DNA of 64,000 nucleotides from Actinomycetes bacterium (GTDB lineage: Bacteria > Actinomycetota > Acidimicrobiia > Acidimicrobiales > RAAP-2). Shown here in pieces: positions 43,847 through 53,714 of the stretch; the stretch's first letter is position 1; every line of letters starts with the position of its first letter. Made by a program: the position numbers and the translations under genes. The notes below the pieces were generated by a model, which did no database searches, had not been told where the DNA came from, and worked only from the letters and a program-made list of their open reading frames with translations. The stretch lies in NCBI GenBank assembly GCA_021798955.1, contig JAJZBK010000005.1, forward strand, positions 23,993-87,992, given 5' to 3'.

Positions 43847-46534
43847 TCACTGATCGGCAGGTGACGGTGGGTGCTCGTCGGGGGCGAGCTCGACGTCCAC
43901 GGCGAGAGGACTGGACGACGAGCCGTCGCGTTCGGTGGTGTCGAGCCGGGCCACCCGCCCCGCCTCGCAGAGGTCGGAGGCAACCAGGGCCACCAGTCCG
44001 AGCTGGGCTGGTGTCCCGGTGACCGTCACCGAGGCGACGTCGGCACGCATCGACTGCTTGGCGGTGGTCTTGGCCCGCCGGATGGCGCCGAGCACCTCGC
44101 TGGCGATGTCGAGCAGCTCGGGGTCCCCGGTGGCGGGCAGGGTGGTGGCGTCAGGCCACGGGGCTCGGTGGACCGAGCCTGTCTGCCACCACGACCACAC
44201 CTCCTCGGTGACGAAGGGCAGCACGGGAGCGAACAGCCGGAGCTGGACTGACAAGGCGACGGTCAGGGCCGCCCGGGCCGACTCGGGCCCCGGGCCCGGC
44301 TCGGGGTCGTACGCCCGTCCCTTGACCAGCTCGAGGTAGTCGTCGCAGAACGCCCAGAAGAACTCCTCGGTCCGCTCGAGGGCCCGGGCGTAGTCGTAGG
44401 TGTCGAAGGCGGCGGTGGCGTCCTCCACGACGCGTCGGAGGCGGGTCAACAGGGCGAGGTCGAGCGGACGGGTGACCGCCGCCAGGGCGGCCTCGGCGTC
44501 GGTGCCGGTTCCGATCAGGGTGGTGCCCTCGAGACGCCCGAGGACGAACCGGGAGGCGTTGAGGACCTTGATGGCGAGACGCCGGCCCACCTTCATCTGG
44601 CCCTCGTCGACGGCCGTGTCGGTGCCGGGCCGGCCCGAGGCGGCCCAGTACCGCACCGCGTCGGCTCCGTGCCGTTCGAGGAGCGGTAGCGGCGTGACCA
44701 CGTTCCCCTTCGACTTGGACATCTTCTTGCGGTCCGGGTCGAGCACCCACCCCGAGATGGCGGCGTTCCGCCAGGGCAGGGTGCCGTGCTCGAGCTCGGA
44801 GCGCGCCACCGTCGAGAAGAGCCACGTCCGGATGATGTCGTGGGCCTGGGGTCGCAGGTCCATGGGGAAGACCCGGGCGAACAGGTCGGGGTCGTCCTCC
44901 CATCCGCCGGCGATCTGGGGCGTGAGCGAGGAGGTGGCCCAAGTGTCGAGGACGTCGGGGTCGCCGACGAAGCCGTTCGGGGCTCCCCGCTGGTGCTCGC
45001 TGTAGCCGGCAGGCGCGTCGGTGGAGGGGTCGACGGGCAGCGTCGCCTCGTCGGGCACGATGGGTCGGTCGTAGTCCACGGTGCCCTCCGCGTCGACCGG
45101 GTACCACACGGGGACCGGCACGCCGAAGAACCGCTGGCGGCTCACGTTCCAGTCGCTCGAGAGGCCCTCCACCCAGGCCCGGTAGCGGTGGGCCATGTAG
45201 CCGGGGTGCCAGGCGAGCTCCTCGCCCCGTTCGAGCAAGCGGTCGCGGAGGGCGAGGGTCCGGATGAACCACTGACGCGACGACACGATCTCGAGGGGTC
45301 GCTCGCCCCGTTCGTAGAACTTGACCGGGTGGGTGATGGCGGTCGGCTCGCCGATGAGCGCGCCCGAGCTGGCCAGCAGCTCCACGATCCGGGTCCGAGC
45401 CTGGGAGACCGTCCGTCCGGCCAGCTCGTCGTAGGCCGACTGGGCGCTGGCGACGTCGACCGACTCCCAGCCGCGACTGCCCCAGGTGACGGGCTGGAGG
45501 CGGCCGTCGCGACCGACGATGGTCCGGGTGGCGAGGTCGAGGTCGCGCCACCACTGGACGTCGGTGGTGTCGCCGAAGGTGCACACCATGGCGATGCCCG
45601 AGCCCTTCTCGGGGTCTGCCAGCGGGTGGGCGAGGACCGGGACCCGGACACCGAACAGCGGCGTGGTGACCTCGGTACCGAACAGGGGGCGGTAGCGGTC
45701 GTCGTCGGGATGGGCGACGAGGGCGACGCAGGCGGGCAGGAGCTCGGGACGGGTGGTCTCGATGTCGACGCCGGCGGTGGCGTCGACCGGTCCCGTCGGG
45801 ATGCCTGCCAGGGGGAACCGGAGGCGGTGGTAGGCGCCGGGTCGCTCGCGGTCCTCGAGCTCGGCTTGGGAGACGGCGGTACGGAAGTCGACGTCCCACA
45901 GCGTGGGGGCCACCCGCTGCTCGGCCTGCCCGGAGGTGAGCAGCCGCAGGAAGCTCCGCTGGGAGGCCCGACGGGCGCGCTCTCCGATGGTGGCGTAGGT
46001 GTGGGACCAGTCGACCGACAGCCCGAGCATGCGCCAGAGGTGCTCGAACGCCTGCTCGTCCTCCGCGGTCAGCCGGAGGCACAGCTCGACGAAGTTCGGT
46101 CGCGAGATGGCCACCGGAGGGTCGGCGGGCGCGGCCGGCGGGGCGAAGTCGGGGTCGTAGGGGAGGGCGGGGTCGCACCGCACCCCGAAGTGGTTCTGCA
46201 CGCGGCGCTCGGTGGGCAGGCCGTTGTCGTCCCAGCCCATGGGGTAGAAGACCGCCTTGCCCCGCATGCGGTGGTAGCGGGCCACGGCGTCGGTGTGGGT
46301 GTAGGAGAAGACGTGGCCCACGTGGAGGGACCCGGAGACGGTCGGCGGTGGGGTGTCGATCGAGAACACGGCGGCACGGTCCGCGGCGCGGTCGAAGGCG
46401 TAGGTGCCCTCGGCGTCCCACTGCGCCGCCCAGCGCTCCTCGAGGCCTTCGAGCCCAGGCCGTTCGGGGACCCCGGTGGGCCCGGTGCGCGCCGGAGGTG
46501 GTGTCGGCTGGCTGGACGCGTCGGCAGGCAGCAT
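43847..46534 (-). CDS. valS: Valine--tRNA ligase
   Basis: An 895-residue class I synthetase. The HIGH-type motif is PPTVSGSLHVGHVFSYTHTDAVARY near 62-86, with GWDDNGLPTERRVQ following; the editing domain has ETTRPELLPACVALVAHPDDDRY; KMSKSKGNVV lies near 601-610; the C-terminal anticodon domain follows, and residues after about 810 form a short tail. Charged tRNA-Val editing residues appear intact. The ATG at 46534 has a TACGGT hexamer 6 nt upstream and no ribosome-binding site, so it is probably leaderless. It is divergent from cysS with only 18 bp between the two start codons. Confidence 0.95.
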   Translation of the reverse strand: MLPADASSQPTPPPARTGPTGVPERPGLEGLEERWAAQWDAEGTYAFDRAADRAAVFSIDTPPPTVSGSLHVGHVFSYTHTDAVARYHRMRGKAVFYPMGWDDNGLPTERRVQNHFGVRCDPALPYDPDFAPPAAPADPPVAISRPNFVELCLRLTAEDEQAFEHLWRMLGLSVDWSHTYATIGERARRASQRSFLRLLTSGQAEQRVAPTLWDVDFRTAVSQAELEDRERPGAYHRLRFPLAGIPTGPVDATAGVDIETTRPELLPACVALVAHPDDDRYRPLFGTEVTTPLFGVRVPVLAHPLADPEKGSGIAMVCTFGDTTDVQWWRDLDLATRTIVGRDGRLQPVTWGSRGWESVDVASAQSAYDELAGRTVSQARTRIVELLASSGALIGEPTAITHPVKFYERGERPLEIVSSRQWFIRTLALRDRLLERGEELAWHPGYMAHRYRAWVEGLSSDWNVSRQRFFGVPVPVWYPVDAEGTVDYDRPIVPDEATLPVDPSTDAPAGYSEHQRGAPNGFVGDPDVLDTWATSSLTPQIAGGWEDDPDLFARVFPMDLRPQAHDIIRTWLFSTVARSELEHGTLPWRNAAISGWVLDPDRKKMSKSKGNVVTPLPLLERHGADAVRYWAASGRPGTDTAVDEGQMKVGRRLAIKVLNASRFVLGRLEGTTLIGTGTDAEAALAAVTRPLDLALLTRLRRVVEDATAAFDTYDYARALERTEEFFWAFCDDYLELVKGRAYDPEPGPGPESARAALTVALSVQLRLFAPVLPFVTEEVWSWWQTGSVHRAPWPDATTLPATGDPELLDIASEVLGAIRRAKTTAKQSMRADVASVTVTGTPAQLGLVALVASDLCEAGRVARLDTTERDGSSSSPLAVDVELAPDEHPPSPADQ

Positions 46535-46552
46535 CGGGTTACCGTACCTTGC
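46535..46552. promoter_or_regulatory. Overlapping divergent leaderless promoters of valS and cysS
   Basis: On the plus strand TACCGT (46540-46545) is 7 nt before the cysS GTG. On the minus strand TACGGT (46546-46541) is 6 nt before the valS ATG. The two -10 hexamers overlap by five bases, so polymerase can occupy only one at a time, and each -35 would lie inside the other gene. Confidence 0.6.
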
Positions 46553-47953
46553 GTGCTCCGGCTCCACGACACGGCGACCGCCCAGGTCTGCCCCCTCGCC
46601 CTGCGACAACCGGGCGCCGTCTCGCTCTACGTGTGCGGCCCGACCGTCTACGACGCGCCCCACCTCGGCCACGGCCGCTTCGCCCTCGTCTTCGACGTCC
46701 TCCGCCGGTACCTGATCGCCTCGGGGCTCGAGGTCACCTACGTGTCGAACATCACCGACGTGGACGACAAGGTGATCGAACGCGCCCACACCGAGGGCGT
46801 CGAACCAGCCGTGCTGGCCCGACGGTACGAGGAGGTGTGGTGGACCGCCATGGACGCCCTCGGCGTCCTTAGGCCCGACCACGTTCCCCATGCCACCGCG
46901 TACGTGGCCAGGATGGTCGAGCTCATCGCCGAGCTGGTCGCCCGGGGCGTCGCCTACGAGACGCCCGACGGGGTGTACCTGTCGACCGAGGCGGTCCCCG
47001 GCTATGGACTACTGGCCCACCAACCCCTCGACACCTTGCGGGCGGGGGCCCGGGTCGAGACGGTCGAGGCCAAGCGTTCGCCCCTCGACTTCGTCCTATG
47101 GAAGAAGGCGAAGCCCGGTGAGCCGACCTGGCCGTCGCCGTGGGGCCCGGGACGACCGGGTTGGCACACCGAGTGCGTCGTGATGTCGCTCGACCTGCTC
47201 GGGGAGGGCTTCGACGTCCACGGCGGGGCGATCGACCTGATCTTCCCCCACCACGAGAACGAGCGGGCCCAGGCGGTCGCCCTGGGTCGTGACTTCGCCC
47301 ACCACTGGGTGCACAACGGGTGGGTGACGGTGGCAGGGGAGAAGATGTCGAAGTCGCTCGGGAACTTCACCTCCCTCGACGACCTGCTCGCTCGCAGCGA
47401 CCCTCGGGCTTACCGCCTGCTCGTGGTGCGTGCCCACTACCGCTCGCCCATCGAGGTCACGCCCGAGACGATCCGCCAGGCCGAGTCGGGGCTGGCCCGT
47501 CTCGACGAGCTGGCACGGCGCTTCGGGCTGGCCGACCTGCTCGCCACCGGGGGACCGGTGACCTCGGTGACGGGAGCCGGAGAGGACGATCTCGACCAGG
47601 CGGCCGTCGCCCGCTTCGTCGAACGCATGGACGACGACCTCGACACCCCCGCCGCCCTGTCGGGGATCTTCGAGCTGGCCAGGGAGGCAAACGCTGCCGC
47701 TGACGCCGGACACGACCAGCCGGCGGCCCGGGCGGCCAGGACGGCGGCTCACCTCGCCGCCGTCCTGGGGCTGTCCTTGCGAGGCGCCCAGCCGACGGTC
47801 GAGGACCCCGAGGTCCTCGACCTCATGGCCCGTCGCGACGTGGCGAGGGCCGAACGCCGCTTCGCCGACGCCGACGCCCTACGGGCCGAGCTCGTCGAGC
47901 GCGGTTGGGTAGTCGAGGACGCTGCCGAGGGGACCCGCGTCCGCCGTCCGTGA
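46553..47953 (+). CDS. cysS: Cysteine--tRNA ligase
   Basis: A 466-residue class I synthetase. LYVCGPTVYDAPHLGHGRFALVFDVLRRYL contains the HIGH-type motif and the first zinc cysteine; GWHTECVVMS and FPHHENERAQ supply the remaining zinc ligands that give cysteine specificity; GEKMSKSLGNF is the KMSKS loop near 262-272. DALRAELVERGWVVEDAAEGTRV at the C-terminus is the usual end. The MshC paralogue (mycothiol ligase) lacks this C-terminal domain, so this is CysS proper. The GTG start fits a leaderless promoter overlapping that of valS. Confidence 0.95.
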   Translation: MLRLHDTATAQVCPLALRQPGAVSLYVCGPTVYDAPHLGHGRFALVFDVLRRYLIASGLEVTYVSNITDVDDKVIERAHTEGVEPAVLARRYEEVWWTAMDALGVLRPDHVPHATAYVARMVELIAELVARGVAYETPDGVYLSTEAVPGYGLLAHQPLDTLRAGARVETVEAKRSPLDFVLWKKAKPGEPTWPSPWGPGRPGWHTECVVMSLDLLGEGFDVHGGAIDLIFPHHENERAQAVALGRDFAHHWVHNGWVTVAGEKMSKSLGNFTSLDDLLARSDPRAYRLLVVRAHYRSPIEVTPETIRQAESGLARLDELARRFGLADLLATGGPVTSVTGAGEDDLDQAAVARFVERMDDDLDTPAALSGIFELAREANAAADAGHDQPAARAARTAAHLAAVLGLSLRGAQPTVEDPEVLDLMARRDVARAERRFADADALRAELVERGWVVEDAAEGTRVRRP

Positions 47954-48040
47954 CAGGCGGCCGACCCCACCCCACCCCGGGGAGACCGTCCATCGGTCGG
48001 CACGATCACCAAGCCGTCTGGCAAGGTCGGAACTGATTGA

Positions 48041-48054
48041 TTACCATTCAGTAA
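48041..48054. promoter_or_regulatory. Possible TetR-type operator upstream of an acyl-CoA dehydrogenase gene
   Basis: TTACCATTCAGTAA has TTAC/GTAA arms around six bases and lies in an AT-rich patch in an otherwise GC-rich gap. The gap 47954-48250 holds no gene that I can support. Fatty-acid genes are often controlled by TetR-family repressors, but the regulator here is unknown. Confidence 0.3.
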
Positions 48055-48250
48055 CCGGCCGTCCCGGCACTCCGCCCACTCGGGGCGGGTGACCGACGGG
48101 TGTGCCCGGATAGCGTTGGGTGTGGTCGTGTGTGCTCGGGGGCGGTTCGGAGCAGATGACCGACGACCGAGCGGGTACCCGGCAGGCAGCGGCCCCGAGG
48201 GGCCGACGGAGGAGACGAGGCCCGACCGGGCCGGAACGGAGCAAGGGCCG

Positions 48251-49465
<1,215 letters not shown>

Positions 49466-49469
49466 CCAG

Positions 49470-49570
49470 CCGGTCGCCGGTCGCCGGTCGCCGGTCGCCG
49501 GTCGCCGGTCGCCGGTCGCCGGTCGCCGGTCGCCGGTCGCCGGTCGCCGGTCGCCGGTCGCCGGTCGCCG
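49470..49570. repeat. 7-bp tandem repeat, about 14 copies
   Basis: ccggtcg is repeated without interruption from just after the acyl-CoA dehydrogenase stop codon. Seven is not a multiple of three. Nothing else is visible in this stretch. Confidence 0.97.
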
Positions 49571-49612
49571 GGGTCAGTCCTCCCCGCGGTGTGTCGGCGG
49601 GTGTCCCGGTAC

Positions 49613-49635
49613 ATACTTTGAACACAAAGTATTGT
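49613..49635 (+). promoter_or_regulatory. Perfect palindromic operator overlapping a -10 element
   Basis: ATACTTTG-aaca-CAAAGTAT (49613-49632) is a perfect 8-bp inverted repeat in AT-rich sequence, 45 bp before the hydroxyacyl-CoA dehydrogenase ATG. TATTGT (49630-49635), a good -10, overlaps its right arm, so a bound dimer would block transcription. MarR-type repressors use such sites; the regulator is not identified. Confidence 0.6.
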
Positions 49636-49677
49636 GGTTCGGGAGGCCCGCGCCGACGGGCCGGCGAGGAGCGCAGG

Positions 49678-50547
49678 ATGGCTGCAGGTGACGTCGCTCG
49701 GGTGGGGGTCGTGGGCTGTGGGTTGATGGGATCGGGCATCACCGAGGCGGCAGCGCGGGCCGGTCTCGAGGTGCACGTCGTGGAGCGGGATGCCGGTGCC
49801 CTGGCTGCCGGCCGCACCCGCGTCGAGACGTCGGTCCAGCGGGCGGTCAAGGCGGGCAAGCTCGCCGACGAAGACGCCGAGCGGGCGCTGGCCCGGATGA
49901 CGTTCGCCACCGAGCTCGAGGCTCTGGCCGACGTCGACCTGGTGGTCGAGGCGGTGGTCGAGTCCGAGCCCGAAAAGGTGGAGGTGTTCGCCCTCCTCGA
50001 CCGGGTGGTGGCCGCACCGGACGCCGTCCTCGCCTCGAACACCTCGTCCATCCCCATCATGAAGTTGGCCATGGCGACGAGCCGACCGTCGCAGGTACTG
50101 GGCATCCACTTCTTCAACCCGGTCCCGGTCCTCCCTCTGGTCGAGCTGGTCACCTCGCTCCTGACGAGCGACGAGACGGCCGAGCGGGCGCGGCACTTCG
50201 CCGAGGACCAACTGGGCAAGTACGTGATCCGGTCGAAGGACCGCGCCGGGTTCATCGTCAATGCCCTGCTGATCCCCTATGTCCTCTCGGCGGTGCGGAT
50301 GCTCGAGTCCGGCTTCGCCACGGCGGAGGACATCGACACCGGGATGGTCAAGGGGTGCGCCCATCCCATGGGCCCTTTGGCCCTCGCCGACCTGATCGGC
50401 CTCGACACGACGGTGGCCGTGGCCAACTCGCTCTACGAGGAGTTCAAGGAGCCGCTGTACGCACCGCCGCCGCTGCTCGCCCGGATGGTCGACGCGGGGC
50501 TCCTCGGCCGCAAGAGCGGCCGAGGTTTCTACGACTACCGGCGCTGA
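49678..50547 (+). CDS. 3-hydroxyacyl-CoA dehydrogenase (3-hydroxybutyryl-CoA type)
   Basis: A 289-residue NAD(P)-dependent dehydrogenase interconverting 3-hydroxyacyl-CoA and 3-oxoacyl-CoA. The N-terminal Rossmann fold begins VGVVGCGLMGSGITEAAARAG; SNTSSIPIMKLA and GIHFFNPVPVLPLVELV contain the catalytic Ser and His; KDRAGFIVNALLIPYVLSAVRML and HPMGPLALADLIGLD mark the C-terminal dimer domain. Length fits the single-function HBD/PaaH family, not the fused FadB. The ATG at 49678 has a GGCGAGGAG site. It has its own promoter with a palindromic operator and belongs with the neighbouring acyl-CoA genes. Confidence 0.92.
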   Translation: MAAGDVARVGVVGCGLMGSGITEAAARAGLEVHVVERDAGALAAGRTRVETSVQRAVKAGKLADEDAERALARMTFATELEALADVDLVVEAVVESEPEKVEVFALLDRVVAAPDAVLASNTSSIPIMKLAMATSRPSQVLGIHFFNPVPVLPLVELVTSLLTSDETAERARHFAEDQLGKYVIRSKDRAGFIVNALLIPYVLSAVRMLESGFATAEDIDTGMVKGCAHPMGPLALADLIGLDTTVAVANSLYEEFKEPLYAPPPLLARMVDAGLLGRKSGRGFYDYRR

Positions 50548-50553
50548 GCGGTG

Positions 50554-50600
50554 GGCCTGCCCACAGCAGGCTGTAGCAGCGGAGCGCCCGGGGGCAGGCC
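50554..50600. terminator. Possible shared hairpin between convergent genes
   Basis: GGCCTGCCC (50554-50562) and GGGCAGGCC (50592-50600) are perfect 9-bp arms with a 29-nt loop in the 104-bp convergent gap. There is no T-tract, so termination is only a possibility. Confidence 0.3.
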
Positions 50601-50651
50601 TTGGCCCGTCCCTTCGGGGTCAGAGCCTGGTGGCTCGTTCCCGTCCCGGGG

Positions 50652-51803
50652 TCAGAGCCCGGTGTCGAGCCCGTCCATGCGGGCGAGGATGCGGAGCATC
50701 ACCTCGTCGGCCCCGCCCCCGATGGAGAGCAGGCGGGCGTCGCGGTAGTAGCGGGACACCCACGTCTCTTCCATGTAGCCGATGCCGCCGTGGAACTGCA
50801 TGCAGGTGTCGGCCACCGAGCGGGCCAGCCGGCCCGCCGTCAGCTTGGCGATCGAGGCCATCCGGGTGATGTCCTCGCCGCGCACGTAGGCCTCGGCACA
50901 GGCGTAGTTGAACTGGCGGAGCAGTTCGACCTCGGCCCGCAGCTCGGCCAGGCGGAACTGGACGGACTGGTTGGCGAGGAGCGGGGCGCCGAACACTCGG
51001 CGCTGGCGCACGTAGGCCTCCGTGCGCTCGAGGGCATACGAGGTCGACCCGACGGCGAGGTACGAGGCGATCATCCGCTCGTTCTGGAACTGGGCCATCT
51101 GCTGCTGGAAGCCCATGCCGACCTGGCCGATGGTGTTGGCGACTGGCACCCGGGCGTCGACGAAGGAAAGTTCGGCGGTGTCGGAGGACCGGTTGCCCAG
51201 CTTGTCGAGCTTGCGGCTCACCGAGAACCCCGGAGTGTCGGTGGGGAAGACGATCTGCGACATGCCGCGGAAGCCGCCTTCGTCGCTCGTGCGCACCAGC
51301 AGGCACAGCCAGTCGGCCTGGGTGCCGTTGGTGATGTAGAGCTTGGTTCCGTTCACCACCCACTCGTCTCCGTCCCGGACCGCCCGGGTCCGCAGGCCGG
51401 CCACGTCGGAACCGGCGTCGGGCTCGGTCACCGCGATGGAGGCGACGTGCTCGCCACGGATGGCAGGCGCCAGATAGCGCTCCTTGAGCTCGTGGCTGCC
51501 GAAGCGGTGGAGGGCGGGCGTCGCCATGTCGGTCTGCACCGAGATGGCCATGGGAACCCCGCCGCAGTCGATCCGTCCGAGCTCCTCGCCGAGCACGGCC
51601 GTGTAGGAGTGGTCGGCCCCCTGGCCGCCATAGGCAGGGTCGTACTCGATCCCGAGCAGCCCCGCCTCTCCGAGGACGCGGAAGACCTGGTGGGCCGGGA
51701 AGCTCCCGGCCTCCTCCCACTCGTCGACGTACGGGGCGATGCTCCGTTCGACGACGCCCCGCACGGTCTGGCGGAACTGCTCGTGCTCCTCGGTGAACTG
51801 CAC
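50652..51803 (-). CDS. Acyl-CoA dehydrogenase (long-chain/isovaleryl-type active site)
   Basis: A 383-residue acyl-CoA dehydrogenase with VTEPDAGSDVAGLRTRA, WVVNGTKLYITNGTQADW, FVDARVPVANTIGQVGMGF and QFHGGIGYMEETWVSRYYRDARLLSIGGGADEVMLRILARM. The usual catalytic Glu (EGT-E) is absent: the loop reads GGGADEV. A Glu in QNERMIAS (about 243) is at the position used by isovaleryl- and long-chain enzymes, so activity is probably kept with a branched or long substrate. The GTG at 51803 starts VQFTEEHEQF, the normal domain start; GAGGAGCG lies upstream. Confidence 0.88.
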   Translation of the reverse strand: MQFTEEHEQFRQTVRGVVERSIAPYVDEWEEAGSFPAHQVFRVLGEAGLLGIEYDPAYGGQGADHSYTAVLGEELGRIDCGGVPMAISVQTDMATPALHRFGSHELKERYLAPAIRGEHVASIAVTEPDAGSDVAGLRTRAVRDGDEWVVNGTKLYITNGTQADWLCLLVRTSDEGGFRGMSQIVFPTDTPGFSVSRKLDKLGNRSSDTAELSFVDARVPVANTIGQVGMGFQQQMAQFQNERMIASYLAVGSTSYALERTEAYVRQRRVFGAPLLANQSVQFRLAELRAEVELLRQFNYACAEAYVRGEDITRMASIAKLTAGRLARSVADTCMQFHGGIGYMEETWVSRYYRDARLLSIGGGADEVMLRILARMDGLDTGL

Positions 51804-51888
51804 GTGGCCACGCTCCTCGCTCGCCGTTCTCGGCAACGCTAAGCCCAGATCGGCCGGTGCCACCACTCGGCCGGTGCCCCCGGCTGGC

Positions 51889-53714
51889 TCAGGCGCGATG
51901 GTCCCCCAAGGGGACGGCGATGGCTGCCGCCCCCGATGCGGCGGGCCGGGCGAGCCCGGTGGCCCGAGCGAGCACCTGGACGGCGAAGAAGTTGCTCTCG
52001 GCCACGGCCCTGGAGGCCTCGCCTGCGCCGTCGTCGAGCGCCTGGCGGGCCCGTCGGGCGAGCAGCCATCCGCCGAGGGTGGTGCCGAGCAGCTCGAGGT
52101 ACGCAGTGGCGCCGGCAACGGCGTCGTCGGGGGACGTCTCCAATCTCGCCAGCATCCACTCGGTGGTGGCCTCGAGCACCCCGAGGACGTCGGCGAGCAC
52201 GTCGAGCGTCGCCGCCAGTGGGTCGTCGTCGGTCATCGGGTGGACCACGAGGTCCGAGACGTCAGCCAACAGCTCGCGTACCCAGCGACCGCCGTCACGG
52301 GGGAGCTTGCGGACGACGAGGTCGAGCGCCTGGATGCCGTTGGTCCCTTCGTAGATGGGGGCGATGCGTCCGTCCCGGAGCCGCTGGGCCATGCCTGCCT
52401 CCTCGACGTAGCCGGCCCCACCGAGCACCTGCACGCCGAGGGACGCTGCCTCGAACCCGCCGTCGGTCGACCACGCCTTGGCGACGGGGGTGAGCAGGTC
52501 GGCGAGCTGCTGGGAGCGCCGGCGGGCGTCGTCGTCCGGAGCGTGCCGGGCCCGGTCGGCGTGGGTGGCGGCAAGGAACAGCAGGGAGCGGGCGGCTTGG
52601 GCGCGGGTCTTCATGACGAGGAGCATCCGTCTGACGTCCGGGTGGTCGACGATGGGCGACCGGGCCGGTGGGGCCACGCCCGGCGCCCTGCCCTGCAGGC
52701 GCATGCCCGCGTAGGAACGGGCGTGCTGGAAAGCCCGCTCGGCCACCGCTGGGCCCTGTGTGCCGATCGAGAGGCGGGCGGCGTTCATCATGGTGAACAT
52801 GGCACGCATGCCGCCGTGGAGCGGGCCCACGAGCTCGCCGACCGCACCGTCGAAGGCCATGGCGCACGTCGGGCTGCCGTGGATGCCGAGCTTGTGCTCG
52901 ACGTGGACGCACGACAGCGCGTTGGCATCCCCGAGGGCGCCATCCGCCGAGACGAGCCGCTTGGGCACGACGAAGAGGGAGAGCCCCTTGGTCCCCGGCG
53001 CTGCCCCCGGTGTCCTGGCGAGCACCAGATGGACCACGTTGTCGGTCAGGTCGTGCTCGCCCCAGGTGATGAAGACCTTGGTGCCGGTGACCCGCCACGT
53101 CGCTCCGTCCGGTTCGGCGAGCGTGCGGATCTCGCCCAGGTCGGAGCCGGCGTCGGGCTCGGTCAGGTTCATCGTGCCCGACCAGGCCCCGGTGAGGAGC
53201 TTCGGCAGGTAGGTGGCCTGCTGCTCGGGAGTGCCCACTGCAGGAGGGCGTGGATCGCCCCTTGGGTCAGCACGGGGTTGAGCGACAGCGCAAGGTTGGC
53301 CGAGGCGAAGAGCTCCTGGAGGGCCAGCGCTACCACCGAGGGGAAGCCTCCGCCGCCGAGGGCCTGGGGGAAGGGCAGCGCTCCGCACCCCCCGTCGACG
53401 TAGTGGCGGTAGGCGACGTGGAAGGCCTCCGGCGTCGTGACCCGGCCGGTGCTGCGGTCGAAGCGTGCCCCGACGACGTCTCCCACTCGGTCGCTCGGGA
53501 CGATGACCTCGGTGGCCAGGCGCCCGAACTCCTCGAGGACGAGGGCGACCGTCTCCCGGTCGACGTGGGCGAAGTCGGGGAGCGCCAGCAGGTCGTCGAG
53601 GCCGGCGACCTCGAGGGCGGCCAGCACGTCGGCGACCGGGGCCTGGTAGGCGTCGTGCCCGGTCCCGCCACCTTCGCCCCCGACGGTTGCCTCGGCTCCC
53701 ACAGTGCTCGTCAC
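51889..53714 (-). pseudogene. Frameshifted large acyl-CoA dehydrogenase (FadE5/DmdC-like)
   Basis: Two frames together make one protein of about 608 residues. The N-terminal part (GTG at 53714, overlapping the icmF stop) runs through FGRLATEVIVPSDRVGD, GGGGFPSVVALALQELF and LTQGAIHALLQ. The C-terminal part continues in another frame with GTPEQQATYLPKLLTG, WSGTMNLTEPDAGSDLG, RIAPIYEGTNGIQALDLV and a C-terminal extension typical of the roughly 600-residue FadE5/3-methylmercaptopropionyl-CoA dehydrogenase group. The break is at 53234-53236, where a G run (plus strand CCC) is one base too short: one extra base would read Gln-Trp-Gly-Thr. Every other active-site feature is intact, so a sequencing error or very recent mutation is likely. 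Confidence 0.85.

Noticed and set aside
49470-49570. Possible CRISPR array
   Set aside because: Units are 7 bp with no spacers; the other arrays in the window are also direct tandem repeats without unique spacers, and no cas gene is present.
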